Source: Elusimicrobiota bacterium (lineage in GTDB: Bacteria > Elusimicrobiota > Elusimicrobia > O2-12-FULL-59-9). Taken from it: DNA of 11,816 bases. A program made the position numbers and the translations under genes. Positions within the stretch are counted from its first letter, which is position 1. Each line of letters begins with the position of its first letter. The stretch is taken from NCBI GenBank assembly GCA_016206405.1, contig JACQRQ010000221.1, positions 1 to 11,816 on the forward strand, written 5' to 3'. A model generated the notes under the pieces. That model had not been told where the DNA came from. It made no database searches and worked only from the letters and a program-made list of their open reading frames with translations. Below, piece by piece: positions 1 through 6,137 of the stretch.

Positions 1-753
1 GAATACCGAGACATCGCCAAATGCGAGGTCGGCTTCGCGGGGCCCGCGGGGCTTAAAGAGCGCTCCGGAATAGCCGACCTGCTGATCGTGGCCGACCACG
101 CGGTGCGCGCCGTCGTCAACGGGATCTCGGGGGCCAACAAAAACGACATGCATCTCTCCAACATCAATCTGGACCGGGACTATCGCCCGGACGCCTTCGC
201 CGACATCCGCGTGTCGGCGCCCGAAGATCTCTGCCCCCGCTGCCGCTCCCGCCTCAATTTCTCCAAAGGGATCGAAGTGGGGCACACGTTCCAATTGGGC
301 ACCAAATATTCCGAAAAACTCGGCGCGGTCTATCTCGACGAGTCGCAAAAGCCGCACCCCATCATCATGGGCTGCTACGGCATCGGGGTTTCGCGGGTGG
401 TGGCGGCCGCCATCGAGCAATGCCACGACGCCGACGGCATCCTTTGGCCGGAGCCGTTGGCCCCTTTCGGCCAGCACCTCATTTGCGTGGAGACCGACGA
501 CGCCGAAGTCCTGGCCAAGGCGGACGCTCTCTTTGAGCAGCTGCAGAGCCTGGGATTGAGCGTCCTTTACGACGACCGCGACGAGAGGCCCGGAGTCAAA
601 TTCAAGGACGCCGACCTCATCGGGCTTCCGCGCCGCCTCACCGTGAGCCGGCGCACGCTGCAGCAGGAAAGCGTCGAATTCAAGCGCCGCAGCTCGGCCA
701 AATCCGAGCTCTGGAAGCTCAGTGATCTTCCTAAAAAGATCAAGGAAATTTGA
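1..753 (+). CDS. proS: Prolyl-tRNA synthetase, 3' part (start lies outside the window)
   Basis: This is the last 250 residues of a class II prolyl-tRNA synthetase, which charges tRNA-Pro in the cytoplasm. The reading frame is open from base 1, so the gene continues upstream. Visible parts, in order: the end of the editing (INS) domain with GANKNDMH; the returning catalytic core with GIEVGHTFQLGTKYS and class II motif 3 in MGCYGIGVSRVVAAAIEQ; then the C-terminal anticodon-binding domain, whose end has the family pattern GVKFKDADLIG followed by VEFKRR. The pair CPRC before the core matches the cysteine or glycine-rich turn usual there. No frameshift or missing core element is seen in the part present. 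It lies 81 bp before rimP on the same strand, and its stop codon overlaps the -35 region of the rimP promoter. Gene identity is secure; motifs 1 and 2 cannot be checked here. Confidence 0.96.
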   Translation, partial: EYRDIAKCEVGFAGPAGLKERSGIADLLIVADHAVRAVVNGISGANKNDMHLSNINLDRDYRPDAFADIRVSAPEDLCPRCRSRLNFSKGIEVGHTFQLGTKYSEKLGAVYLDESQKPHPIIMGCYGIGVSRVVAAAIEQCHDADGILWPEPLAPFGQHLICVETDDAEVLAKADALFEQLQSLGLSVLYDDRDERPGVKFKDADLIGLPRRLTVSRRTLQQESVEFKRRSSAKSELWKLSDLPKKIKEI

Positions 754-779
754 CTCTCTCCGTCGAAACTTCGTATAAT
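750..779 (+). promoter_or_regulatory. Sigma70-type promoter for the rimP-nusA-infB-rbfA-truB-ribF block
   Basis: TTGACT (750-755) matches the -35 consensus at five of six bases. TATAAT (774-779) is a perfect -10 box, and the spacer is 18 bp. The -35 box overlaps the proS stop codon (751-753). The predicted transcription start is near 786, which excludes the in-frame ATG at 778 as the rimP start and favours the ATG at 835. This reading rests on sequence match alone. Confidence 0.72.
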
Positions 780-785
780 GGGCAT

Positions 786-817
786 AGTGGCGGCAGTCGA
801 GTGCCGCTATTGTTTTT
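786..817 (+). terminator. Hairpin with U-rich tail: proS terminator and/or leader attenuator of the rimP operon
   Basis: GCGGCA (790-795) pairs perfectly with TGCCGC (802-807) around a six-base loop. Two A-U and two G-U pairs extend the stem to 786-795/802-811, and TTTTT follows at 813-817. This is the layout of an intrinsic terminator. It could end proS transcripts. It also lies almost exactly at the predicted start of transcripts from the promoter at 750-779, so it would be a 5'-terminal hairpin on the rimP operon mRNA. In E. coli the nusA operon leader carries terminators that respond to NusA, so an attenuation role is plausible but is inference. Confidence 0.5.
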
Positions 818-834
818 GGCGCGGGGCGGGCACG

Positions 835-1296
835 ATGGATTTGACGGCAATCGAAAACGTCCTTGAGGCGCTGCTGCAGCAGGAAGGCTACGAACTGGTG
901 GATGTCCGCGGAGGACAGGGCGGCCGGAGACAAATCCTCCAAATATTCGTGGATAAGGAAGGCGGAGTCCGCTTGGGCGATTGCGAGTACCTAAGCCACC
1001 GCGTCGGGGCCGCTCTGGACTCCTCGGAATTGCTGCCGGGGCCCTACGAGCTGGAAGTCTCCTCTCCCGGCCTCAACCGGATCCTCAAGAAGGAAAAAGA
1101 CTTTCTGCGCTACGCCGGGCAAAGAGTGAAGCTGCAGCTTAAATTCAAAAGTTCCGAAAACGGACAACACAACTTTAGGGGCGTCATCGAGGCCTTTGAA
1201 AACGGGGTTCTGAGATTGAACTGCGCGGGCGAACAATACGCCTGGCCTCTGGAGCAAATCAAGGAAGTCCGCCTGGACCCTGAGATCCAAGTTTAG
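835..1296 (+). CDS. rimP: Ribosome maturation factor RimP
   Basis: A protein of 153 residues, the usual RimP length of about 150-160. RimP binds the free 30S subunit and helps its late assembly. The family hallmark is present near residues 72-80 as YELEVSSPGL, followed by N-R-I-L and a basic stretch. The N-terminal half has the alpha/beta pattern with GYELVDV and a strand rich in Ile and Phe (ILQIFVDKEGG). The C-terminal half is the SH3-like small beta-barrel (GVIEAFENGVLRL). The ATG at 835 was chosen over the in-frame ATG at 778 because 778 lies inside the predicted -10 box, and because the protein from 835 begins where the family begins. Upstream GC-rich bases (GGGGCGGG) give only a poor ribosome site. 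It is followed after 33 bp by nusA on the same strand, the order found across bacteria. Confidence 0.93.
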   Translation: MDLTAIENVLEALLQQEGYELVDVRGGQGGRRQILQIFVDKEGGVRLGDCEYLSHRVGAALDSSELLPGPYELEVSSPGLNRILKKEKDFLRYAGQRVKLQLKFKSSENGQHNFRGVIEAFENGVLRLNCAGEQYAWPLEQIKEVRLDPEIQV

Positions 1297-1314
1297 CCGC
1301 AAGGGGCATCGTCC

Positions 1315-1322
1315 CGGAGGAG
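1315..1322 (+). promoter_or_regulatory. Strong Shine-Dalgarno site deciding the nusA start
   Basis: CGGAGGAG lies just upstream of nusA. It is 7 nt before the ATG at 1330 but only 1-3 nt before the in-frame TTG at 1324. The spacing therefore supports initiation at 1330. It is the clearest ribosome-binding site in the plus-strand block. Confidence 0.7.
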
Positions 1323-1329
1323 TTTGACC

Positions 1330-2646
1330 ATGGCCGTCAAGAGCGAGTTGACCGTCGCGCTGGACCAGTTGGAAAGCGAAAAAAACATAAAAAAAAGCGA
1401 AATCCTCAAGCTGATGGAGGGCGCTTTGGCCTCGGCCCTGCGCAAGCAAATCGGCAAGCTGGCTCAAGTCGAAGTCAGCATCAATCCGGAGACGGCGGAA
1501 ATCACGGCCCGCATGGTCAAAAAAGTCGCGGAGCCCGTCGCCTTGCCGGACCAAGAGATGACTCTCGATGAGGCAAAAAAAATAAAAAGCGACGCGGCCA
1601 TGGGAGAAAACATCCATATTCCCATCGAGGTGGATCCCGGCAAGCTCTCGCGCATCGCCGCGCAAACGGCCAAACAGGTTCTTATTCAAAAAATAAGAGA
1701 AACTGAAAGGGACAACATATACGAAGGCTATAAGCCGCGGGAGGGCGAACTCATCAACGGCTCGGTGAGCCGCTTCATGGACCGGAACATCATCGTGGAC
1801 CTCGGGAAAACGGAAGGCATACTGCCCATCAGCGAGCAGATACGCAAAGAGCGCTACGCCGCCGGGGAGAGAATCCGCGCCGTCATATTGAAGGTGGATC
1901 GCGCCCAAAGAGGCTCGCAAATCGTCTTGAGCCGCTCCTGCCCACTTTTGCTCCAGCGCCTTCTGGAGATGGAAGTCCCCGAAGTCAACGAAAAAATAGT
2001 CGAGATTCGGCACATCGTGCGCGACCCGGGCTACCGCGCCAAGGTCACGGTGATCAGCAACGACGTTAAGGTGGACCCGGTGGGCGCGTGCGTGGGCTTG
2101 AGAGGCTCGCGCATACGGACGATCACCAACGAGCTGAGCGGGGAACGCATCGACTTGATCAATTACAGCAGCGACACCATGGAGTTTCTGAAAAATTCCC
2201 TGTCTCCCGCCAAGCCGACGCATGTCCGCATTCTGGACGCCGAGGCCAAACGGGCCGAAATTATCGTGCCGGATGATCAGCTCCCCCTGGCCATCGGGCG
2301 CGACGGCCAGAACGTCCGCCTGGCCTCTCAATTGACGGGCTGGATCATCGATCTCAAAACTGAAAAGCAGAAAACCCAGCAGAATCAGGAAAAGGATCAG
2401 AAGCACACCGAGGATTTGATACAATTAGATGGGGTGGGGCCTAAGCTGGCGTCCACTCTGATCAAAGTCGGCATGCACGATATCGAAAAGATCGCAAAAG
2501 CGACCGCGGAAGAAATGGCGACTCTGCAAGGCATCGGCCCCAAGACGGCCGAAAAAGTGATCCGCAGCGCTAAAAAATATTTGGAGGAGGCGGAAAAGTC
2601 GAAGAAATCCGCGCCTCAAAAGGTCAAAAATGCCAAAAAAAGCTAA
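1330..2646 (+). CDS. nusA: Transcription termination/antitermination factor NusA
   Basis: NusA binds RNA polymerase and nascent RNA, and modulates pausing, hairpin-dependent termination and antitermination. The product is 438 residues from the ATG at 1330. Domains in order: the N-terminal RNAP-binding domain (about 1-130); an S1 domain (about 138-200, GELINGSVSRF through VILSRS); KH1 with the GLRG loop at 256-259 (VGACVGLRGSRI); KH2 with GRDG at 323-326 (AIGRDGQNVRLASQLTG); and a C-terminal pair of helix-hairpin-helix motifs (about 362-425, LDGVGPKLAS and LQGIGPKTAEKV) ending in a lysine-rich tail. It is longer than the roughly 370-residue Bacillus form and shorter than the roughly 495-residue E. 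coli form, consistent with a single C-terminal HhH unit instead of two acidic repeats. It overlaps infB by 17 bp, so the two are likely translationally coupled. NusA could act on the leader hairpin at 786-817. Confidence 0.97.
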   Translation: MAVKSELTVALDQLESEKNIKKSEILKLMEGALASALRKQIGKLAQVEVSINPETAEITARMVKKVAEPVALPDQEMTLDEAKKIKSDAAMGENIHIPIEVDPGKLSRIAAQTAKQVLIQKIRETERDNIYEGYKPREGELINGSVSRFMDRNIIVDLGKTEGILPISEQIRKERYAAGERIRAVILKVDRAQRGSQIVLSRSCPLLLQRLLEMEVPEVNEKIVEIRHIVRDPGYRAKVTVISNDVKVDPVGACVGLRGSRIRTITNELSGERIDLINYSSDTMEFLKNSLSPAKPTHVRILDAEAKRAEIIVPDDQLPLAIGRDGQNVRLASQLTGWIIDLKTEKQKTQQNQEKDQKHTEDLIQLDGVGPKLASTLIKVGMHDIEKIAKATAEEMATLQGIGPKTAEKVIRSAKKYLEEAEKSKKSAPQKVKNAKKS

Positions 2647-4999
2647 GACGCAATCCAAGGACAAGAAGAAAATCCCGGCCAAGGCCCCGGTGGCGGTGAA
2701 AAAGACCAAGCCGGTCAAACCGAAAGCGCCTAAAACGCCCAGAATTTCCGCCGCTAAAACGCCGGCCGCCAAAAAGCTTCCCAGTAAAAAATCTCCCGAC
2801 ATTGAAGCGTTGCCGGCGGGCGCCGATATTCCGTCTCCCTCCGCCGCGCCTCTGGCGCATCCGGGTCCTCTGCCCCGCGTCGGAGACACGGGACGAACGG
2901 AGCCGCAGAGCGGCGTGTCGAGCACTGCGAAGGGGGCCGCCGCGCCTCGTCACGCTCCACCGGAGCTTCCATCGTCCCTGAGCTCCCCACGCCCCTCTGG
3001 GGCGTCTGGGTCCCAGGGCTCTGTCCCCGGGGCTGCGAAGATGGCCCCGTTAGCGCAAGCGCCTTCCGCGTCGCCGTCGCCCGTCGCGGCCAAGCCGCCC
3101 GCCCCGGTTCCGGCCCCAGCGCCCGCCGCGGCGAAGGATCCGGAGAAACCCGGAGCGCAAAAGTCTTCTCCCCCTTCGGCGGCGCAGCCGGCAGCTCCGG
3201 CCGCGGCGGCCAAGTCCGCGCCCGAGCCCAAGAAACTCAAAGTTCAATCCCTTTTGACCGTGCGGGAGCTCTCCGAAAAAATCGGAGTGCAGGTCAATGA
3301 GCTCATCAGCAAGCTGATGAAAATGGGCGTCTACTGCACCATCAATCAGCGCCTGGATGACGACTCAGCGATGATCATCGCCCAGGAGTACGGCTACGTC
3401 TTGGAGATCGCGCCGCTCTACGCCGCCGCCGAGCTTTCCAGCGCGGTGGAGAAAGTGGAGGATGCCGCCGACTGGAAGCCCCGCGCCCCCATCGTCACCA
3501 TCATGGGCCACGTCGACCACGGCAAGACGAGCCTTTTGGACGCCGTCCGGAAATCGCGGATCATGGAAAAAGAGGCGGGCGGCATCACCCAGCATATCGG
3601 GGCCTACAAGGTCTCGCTGCCCAAAGGCGACATCGTCTTTCTGGATACGCCGGGCCATGAGGCGTTCACGGCCATGCGCGCGCGCGGATCGCAAGTCACC
3701 GACATCATCGTCCTGGTCGTGGCGGCCAACGACGGCGTCATGCCGCAGACCGAAGAGGCCATCGACCATGCCCGCGCCGCCGGAGTTCCCATCATCGTGG
3801 CCGTCAATAAAATCGACGTCGCGGGCGCCAACCCGCAGAACACCCGCCAGCAGATGGCGCAATACGATTTGAACCCGGAGGATTGGGGCGGCAAGACGAT
3901 TTTTGTCGACATTTCGGCGAAAAAGCGCCTCAACATCGACCGGCTGCTGGAGGCGATCCTGCTGGAAGCGGAGATGCAGGAGCTCAAAGCCGATCCTGAC
4001 CGTCCGGGCTCCGGCGTCATCTTGGAGGCCAAGCTCGACAGCCGCCGCGGTCTGGTGGCCACGCTCCTCGTCCAGAATGGAACCGTCAAGATCGGCGATC
4101 CCTTCGTGGTCGGCCCCTGCTACGGCAAAGTCCGCGCGCTCATCTCCGACCGCCGGCAACAGCTTAGAGAGGCCGGCCCCTCGACGCCGGTGGAGATACT
4201 CGGCATCAACGGAACGGCCCTGCAGGCCGGCGACGTCTTCAGCGTGACCACCAACGAAAGGCAGGCCAGGGAAATCGCGGAAAAACGCGGCCTGATCCAG
4301 CGCGAGGCGGCTTTCGCGCACCAAAAGCACGTGACCTTTCTCAACCTGCGCTCCCAGATTTCGGACCGCAAACTCAAGGAATTGCCCATTATTTTGAAAG
4401 CGGACGCTCACGGCTCCATCCAGGCCATTCAGGACAACCTCGGCAAACTGGGCACTTCTGAAATTCAGATACGCTTCCTTCACTGCGGCGTCGGCAACAT
4501 CACCGAATCCGACGTGCTCTTGGCCCAAGCCAGCAACGCCATCATCTTGGGATTTCACATCGACACCGAACCCCGGGCCAAAGCCGTGGCCGAAAAAAGC
4601 GGCCTTGAGATGCGCCTGTATTCGGTCATCTATGAGCTGGAAGCCGATATGCGGGCGGCGATGGAGGGGCTCCTGGAGCCGGAAATCGTGGAGACCACCG
4701 TCGCGGCGCTGGAAGTCCGGGCGGTTTTCCAGGTCGCCAAAATCGGCAAGATCGCGGGCTGCGTGGTCCTCGACGGCAAAGTCCGGCGCGGCTCGCCGGT
4801 GAAGATCATGCGCAACGCGCAGCTTGTGATGGAAAGCAAAATCGTGGGTCTCAAGCGCTTCAAGGAAGACGCCAAGGAAGTGGAACGGGGAATGGAATGC
4901 GGCGTCCAACTGGAAAACTTCCAGAATTGCCAGCCCAACGACCGCATCGAAGTGATTTCCAAGGAAAAACGATTGCGCCGCCTGGAACACAGCAAGTGA
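2630..4999 (+). CDS. infB: Translation initiation factor IF-2
   Basis: IF2 is the GTPase that brings fMet-tRNA to the 30S subunit and promotes 50S joining. The product is 789 residues. Residues 1-55 are Lys-rich. Residues 56-200 form a low-complexity Ala/Pro/Ser linker. An IF2 N-domain (about 204-262, LTVRELSEKIGV) follows, then the G domain with G1 GHVDHGKT (293-300), G2 GGITQHIG, G3 DTPGH (339-343), G4 NKID (393-396) and G5 SAK (429-431). Next come domain II, domain III and the C-terminal initiator-tRNA-binding domain (ending VISKEKRLRRLEHSK). All GTPase motifs are intact. The ATG at 2630 has AAAAGG about 6 nt upstream and overlaps the end of nusA by 17 bp. The linker contains two copies of a palindromic repeat read in different frames (described separately). 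A Met at residue 138 could be a secondary internal start like those of E. coli IF2, but this is unproven. Confidence 0.97.
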   Translation: MPKKAKTQSKDKKKIPAKAPVAVKKTKPVKPKAPKTPRISAAKTPAAKKLPSKKSPDIEALPAGADIPSPSAAPLAHPGPLPRVGDTGRTEPQSGVSSTAKGAAAPRHAPPELPSSLSSPRPSGASGSQGSVPGAAKMAPLAQAPSASPSPVAAKPPAPVPAPAPAAAKDPEKPGAQKSSPPSAAQPAAPAAAAKSAPEPKKLKVQSLLTVRELSEKIGVQVNELISKLMKMGVYCTINQRLDDDSAMIIAQEYGYVLEIAPLYAAAELSSAVEKVEDAADWKPRAPIVTIMGHVDHGKTSLLDAVRKSRIMEKEAGGITQHIGAYKVSLPKGDIVFLDTPGHEAFTAMRARGSQVTDIIVLVVAANDGVMPQTEEAIDHARAAGVPIIVAVNKIDVAGANPQNTRQQMAQYDLNPEDWGGKTIFVDISAKKRLNIDRLLEAILLEAEMQELKADPDRPGSGVILEAKLDSRRGLVATLLVQNGTVKIGDPFVVGPCYGKVRALISDRRQQLREAGPSTPVEILGINGTALQAGDVFSVTTNERQAREIAEKRGLIQREAAFAHQKHVTFLNLRSQISDRKLKELPIILKADAHGSIQAIQDNLGKLGTSEIQIRFLHCGVGNITESDVLLAQASNAIILGFHIDTEPRAKAVAEKSGLEMRLYSVIYELEADMRAAMEGLLEPEIVETTVAALEVRAVFQVAKIGKIAGCVVLDGKVRRGSPVKIMRNAQLVMESKIVGLKRFKEDAKEVERGMECGVQLENFQNCQPNDRIEVISKEKRLRRLEHSK
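2846..3030 (+). repeat. Two-copy palindromic repeat inside the IF2 linker; possible inserted structured element
   Basis: Copy A (2846-2877) and copy B (2991-3029) align at 19 of 23 bases over the core. Both continue with TCTG and a C-run, and copy B has an extra CAGGGC. Each core begins with a hairpin having a TCT loop: GCGCC/GGCGC (2846-2850 with 2854-2858) and ACGCCCC/GGGGCGT (2989-2995 with 2999-3005). Two of the four core mismatches are the two partners of one stem pair (G-C in A, C-G in B), so pairing is kept. The copies are 145 bp apart, which is not a multiple of three, so they encode different peptides (PLAHPGPLP and SGASGSQGS). Copy B also has CTGGGTCCCAG at 3006-3016. The bases between the copies may belong to the same element. 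The repeat itself is seen directly; calling it a mobile element is inference. Confidence 0.5.
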
Positions 5000-5000
5000 A

Positions 5001-5351
5001 ATGCTTTTCGCACGCAAGAGCCGCCTTTCGGAACTGATCTTCCAGGAAGTTTCCAACTTTGTCCAGAAGCACAACGCCCCTTTTTTAAACGGCATCCTGA
5101 CCCTCTACGACATCGAGCTTTCCAAAGACCTTAAGCAGGCGACGATCTTTTTTTCGGTGTTGGGGGAGTCCGACGACCGGGACTCCGCCCAGGCCGCGCT
5201 GGAGGGGGCGCGGCCGGCCATTCGCAATTACCTCAAAGGCCGGCTTCGGCTGAGGTTCATTCCCCGAATCCTCTTCCGGTACGACTCGACTTCCGAAAAC
5301 GCCAGCCGCATCGCCACTCTTTTGAACCAAATTGAGAAAGAGAAAAAATAA
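5001..5351 (+). CDS. rbfA: 30S ribosome-binding factor RbfA
   Basis: A protein of 116 residues, the normal RbfA size. RbfA is a KH-fold protein that binds the 30S subunit and helps mature the 5' end of 16S rRNA, with a role in cold adaptation in E. coli. Family features are visible: an N-terminal basic helix followed by a long helix (SELIFQEVSNFV); the central strand pair with L-Y-D-I-E-L-S-K-D-L-K-Q-A-T-I-F-F-S-V; and the C-terminal pattern with R-N-Y-L-K-G-R, L-R-F-I-P and FRYDST. The start is 1 nt after the infB stop, with only weak GGAAC upstream, so translation probably depends on coupling to infB. Its place between infB and truB is the conserved bacterial order. Confidence 0.94.
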   Translation: MLFARKSRLSELIFQEVSNFVQKHNAPFLNGILTLYDIELSKDLKQATIFFSVLGESDDRDSAQAALEGARPAIRNYLKGRLRLRFIPRILFRYDSTSENASRIATLLNQIEKEKK

Positions 5352-5352
5352 A

Positions 5353-5368
5353 TCCGCCTGCAGGCGGA
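5353..5368 (+). repeat. Perfect 16-bp palindrome between rbfA and truB
   Basis: TCCGCCTGCAGGCGGA is a perfect palindrome immediately after the rbfA stop codon. As RNA it can form a 6-bp stem with a UGCA loop. On the plus strand it is flanked by A-runs, so it is not a plus-strand intrinsic terminator. Read on the minus strand it is followed by ATTTATTTTTT and would look like one, although no minus-strand gene ends here. It could be a dispersed palindromic repeat or an mRNA processing or stability hairpin. Confidence 0.55.
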
Positions 5369-5393
5369 AAAACTTGGCGCTGGGGGCAGGCCG

Positions 5394-6137
5394 ATGACGC
5401 CCCCGCCGCCCGCCCTCTCCGGCCTTCTGTTGGTCGACAAGCCGCCGGGGCTGACCTCCCACGACGTCGTATTGCACGTCCGCCGCCGCCTTCCTCCCGG
5501 ACTGCGCGTCGGCCATTCGGGCACGCTCGACCCGCTGGCCACCGGGCTATTGGTCGTATTGATCGGCTCCGCGACGAAAAGCCAGGCCCAGTTTCAAATG
5601 CTGCACAAAGAGTATGAAGGCGAAATACTGCTCGGCTTGAGCACGGACACCGGCGACGTCTCCGGAAAGCCGACGGCAACGACCCTCACCGCCCCCATGC
5701 CGCCGCCTCTCATCGAAAGCTGCCTGGCGACCCACCGCGGAAAGATTTCCCAGGTGGTCCCCAAGTATTCCGCATCCAAATACAAAGGCAAGCCCTTCTA
5801 CCGTTATGCCCGCCAGGGCATCGAAACGCCGCAGCGGGTGAGGCCGGTGACCATCTTCCGCTTCGACTGCCTGCAATACCGCCATCCCGTGATCGAATTT
5901 CGCCTGGCCTGCTCCAGCGGGACATATGTGCGCTCTCTGGCGGAAGCGGTGGGCGCGCGTCTGGGCTGCGGAGCGACGATGCAGTCGCTTCGGCGCACGC
6001 AAGTGGGCTCGCTCCGGGTCGCGGACGCGATGTCCCACAGCGAGCTTTTGACCGCCCCGCGCGAGCGCCTCATCTCCCGGATCATGCCGCTGAGTTTGGA
6101 TGCCTTGGCTCTTCCCGCGCCGGAAGCCGGCCCGTGA
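5394..6137 (+). CDS. truB: tRNA pseudouridine(55) synthase TruB
   Basis: TruB makes pseudouridine at U55 in the T-loop of tRNAs. The product is 247 residues. It begins with the family N-terminus (GLLLVDKPPGLTSHDVV). The catalytic aspartate is D46 in GHSGTLDPLATGLL. The second conserved block is present as PKYSASKYKGKPFYRYARQG, and the third as SSGTYVRSLAEAVGARLG. Compared with the common form GHTGTLDP, T is replaced by S, a mild change. After the catalytic domain it ends soon after LRRTQVGSLRVADA with a short tail and no full PUA domain, so it resembles shorter TruB forms. The ATG at 5394 has a G-rich stretch (GGGGGCAGG) 4-11 nt upstream. It overlaps ribF by 4 bp (GTGA), which suggests translational coupling. 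Confidence 0.95.
   Translation: MTPPPPALSGLLLVDKPPGLTSHDVVLHVRRRLPPGLRVGHSGTLDPLATGLLVVLIGSATKSQAQFQMLHKEYEGEILLGLSTDTGDVSGKPTATTLTAPMPPPLIESCLATHRGKISQVVPKYSASKYKGKPFYRYARQGIETPQRVRPVTIFRFDCLQYRHPVIEFRLACSSGTYVRSLAEAVGARLGCGATMQSLRRTQVGSLRVADAMSHSELLTAPRERLISRIMPLSLDALALPAPEAGP

Noticed and set aside
778..834. N-terminal extension of RimP from the ATG at 778
   Set aside because: This ATG overlaps the predicted -10 box, so it would not be in the mRNA from that promoter. The extra residues do not resemble RimP.
754..834. A tRNA gene upstream of rimP, as metY in E. coli
   Set aside because: The gap is 81 bp and holds the promoter and hairpin. No tRNA arms, T-loop motif or CCA end were seen.
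991..2424. Long minus-strand open frame of 477 codons across rimP and nusA
   Set aside because: It is fully antisense to two clearly recognised genes. Its translation has no recognisable domain, and such frames are expected in GC-rich coding DNA.
3365..5095. Minus-strand open frame of 576 codons opposite infB
   Set aside because: It lies antisense to the intact IF2 coding sequence. The protein is rich in Asp, His and Arg with no motif, typical of an antisense shadow.
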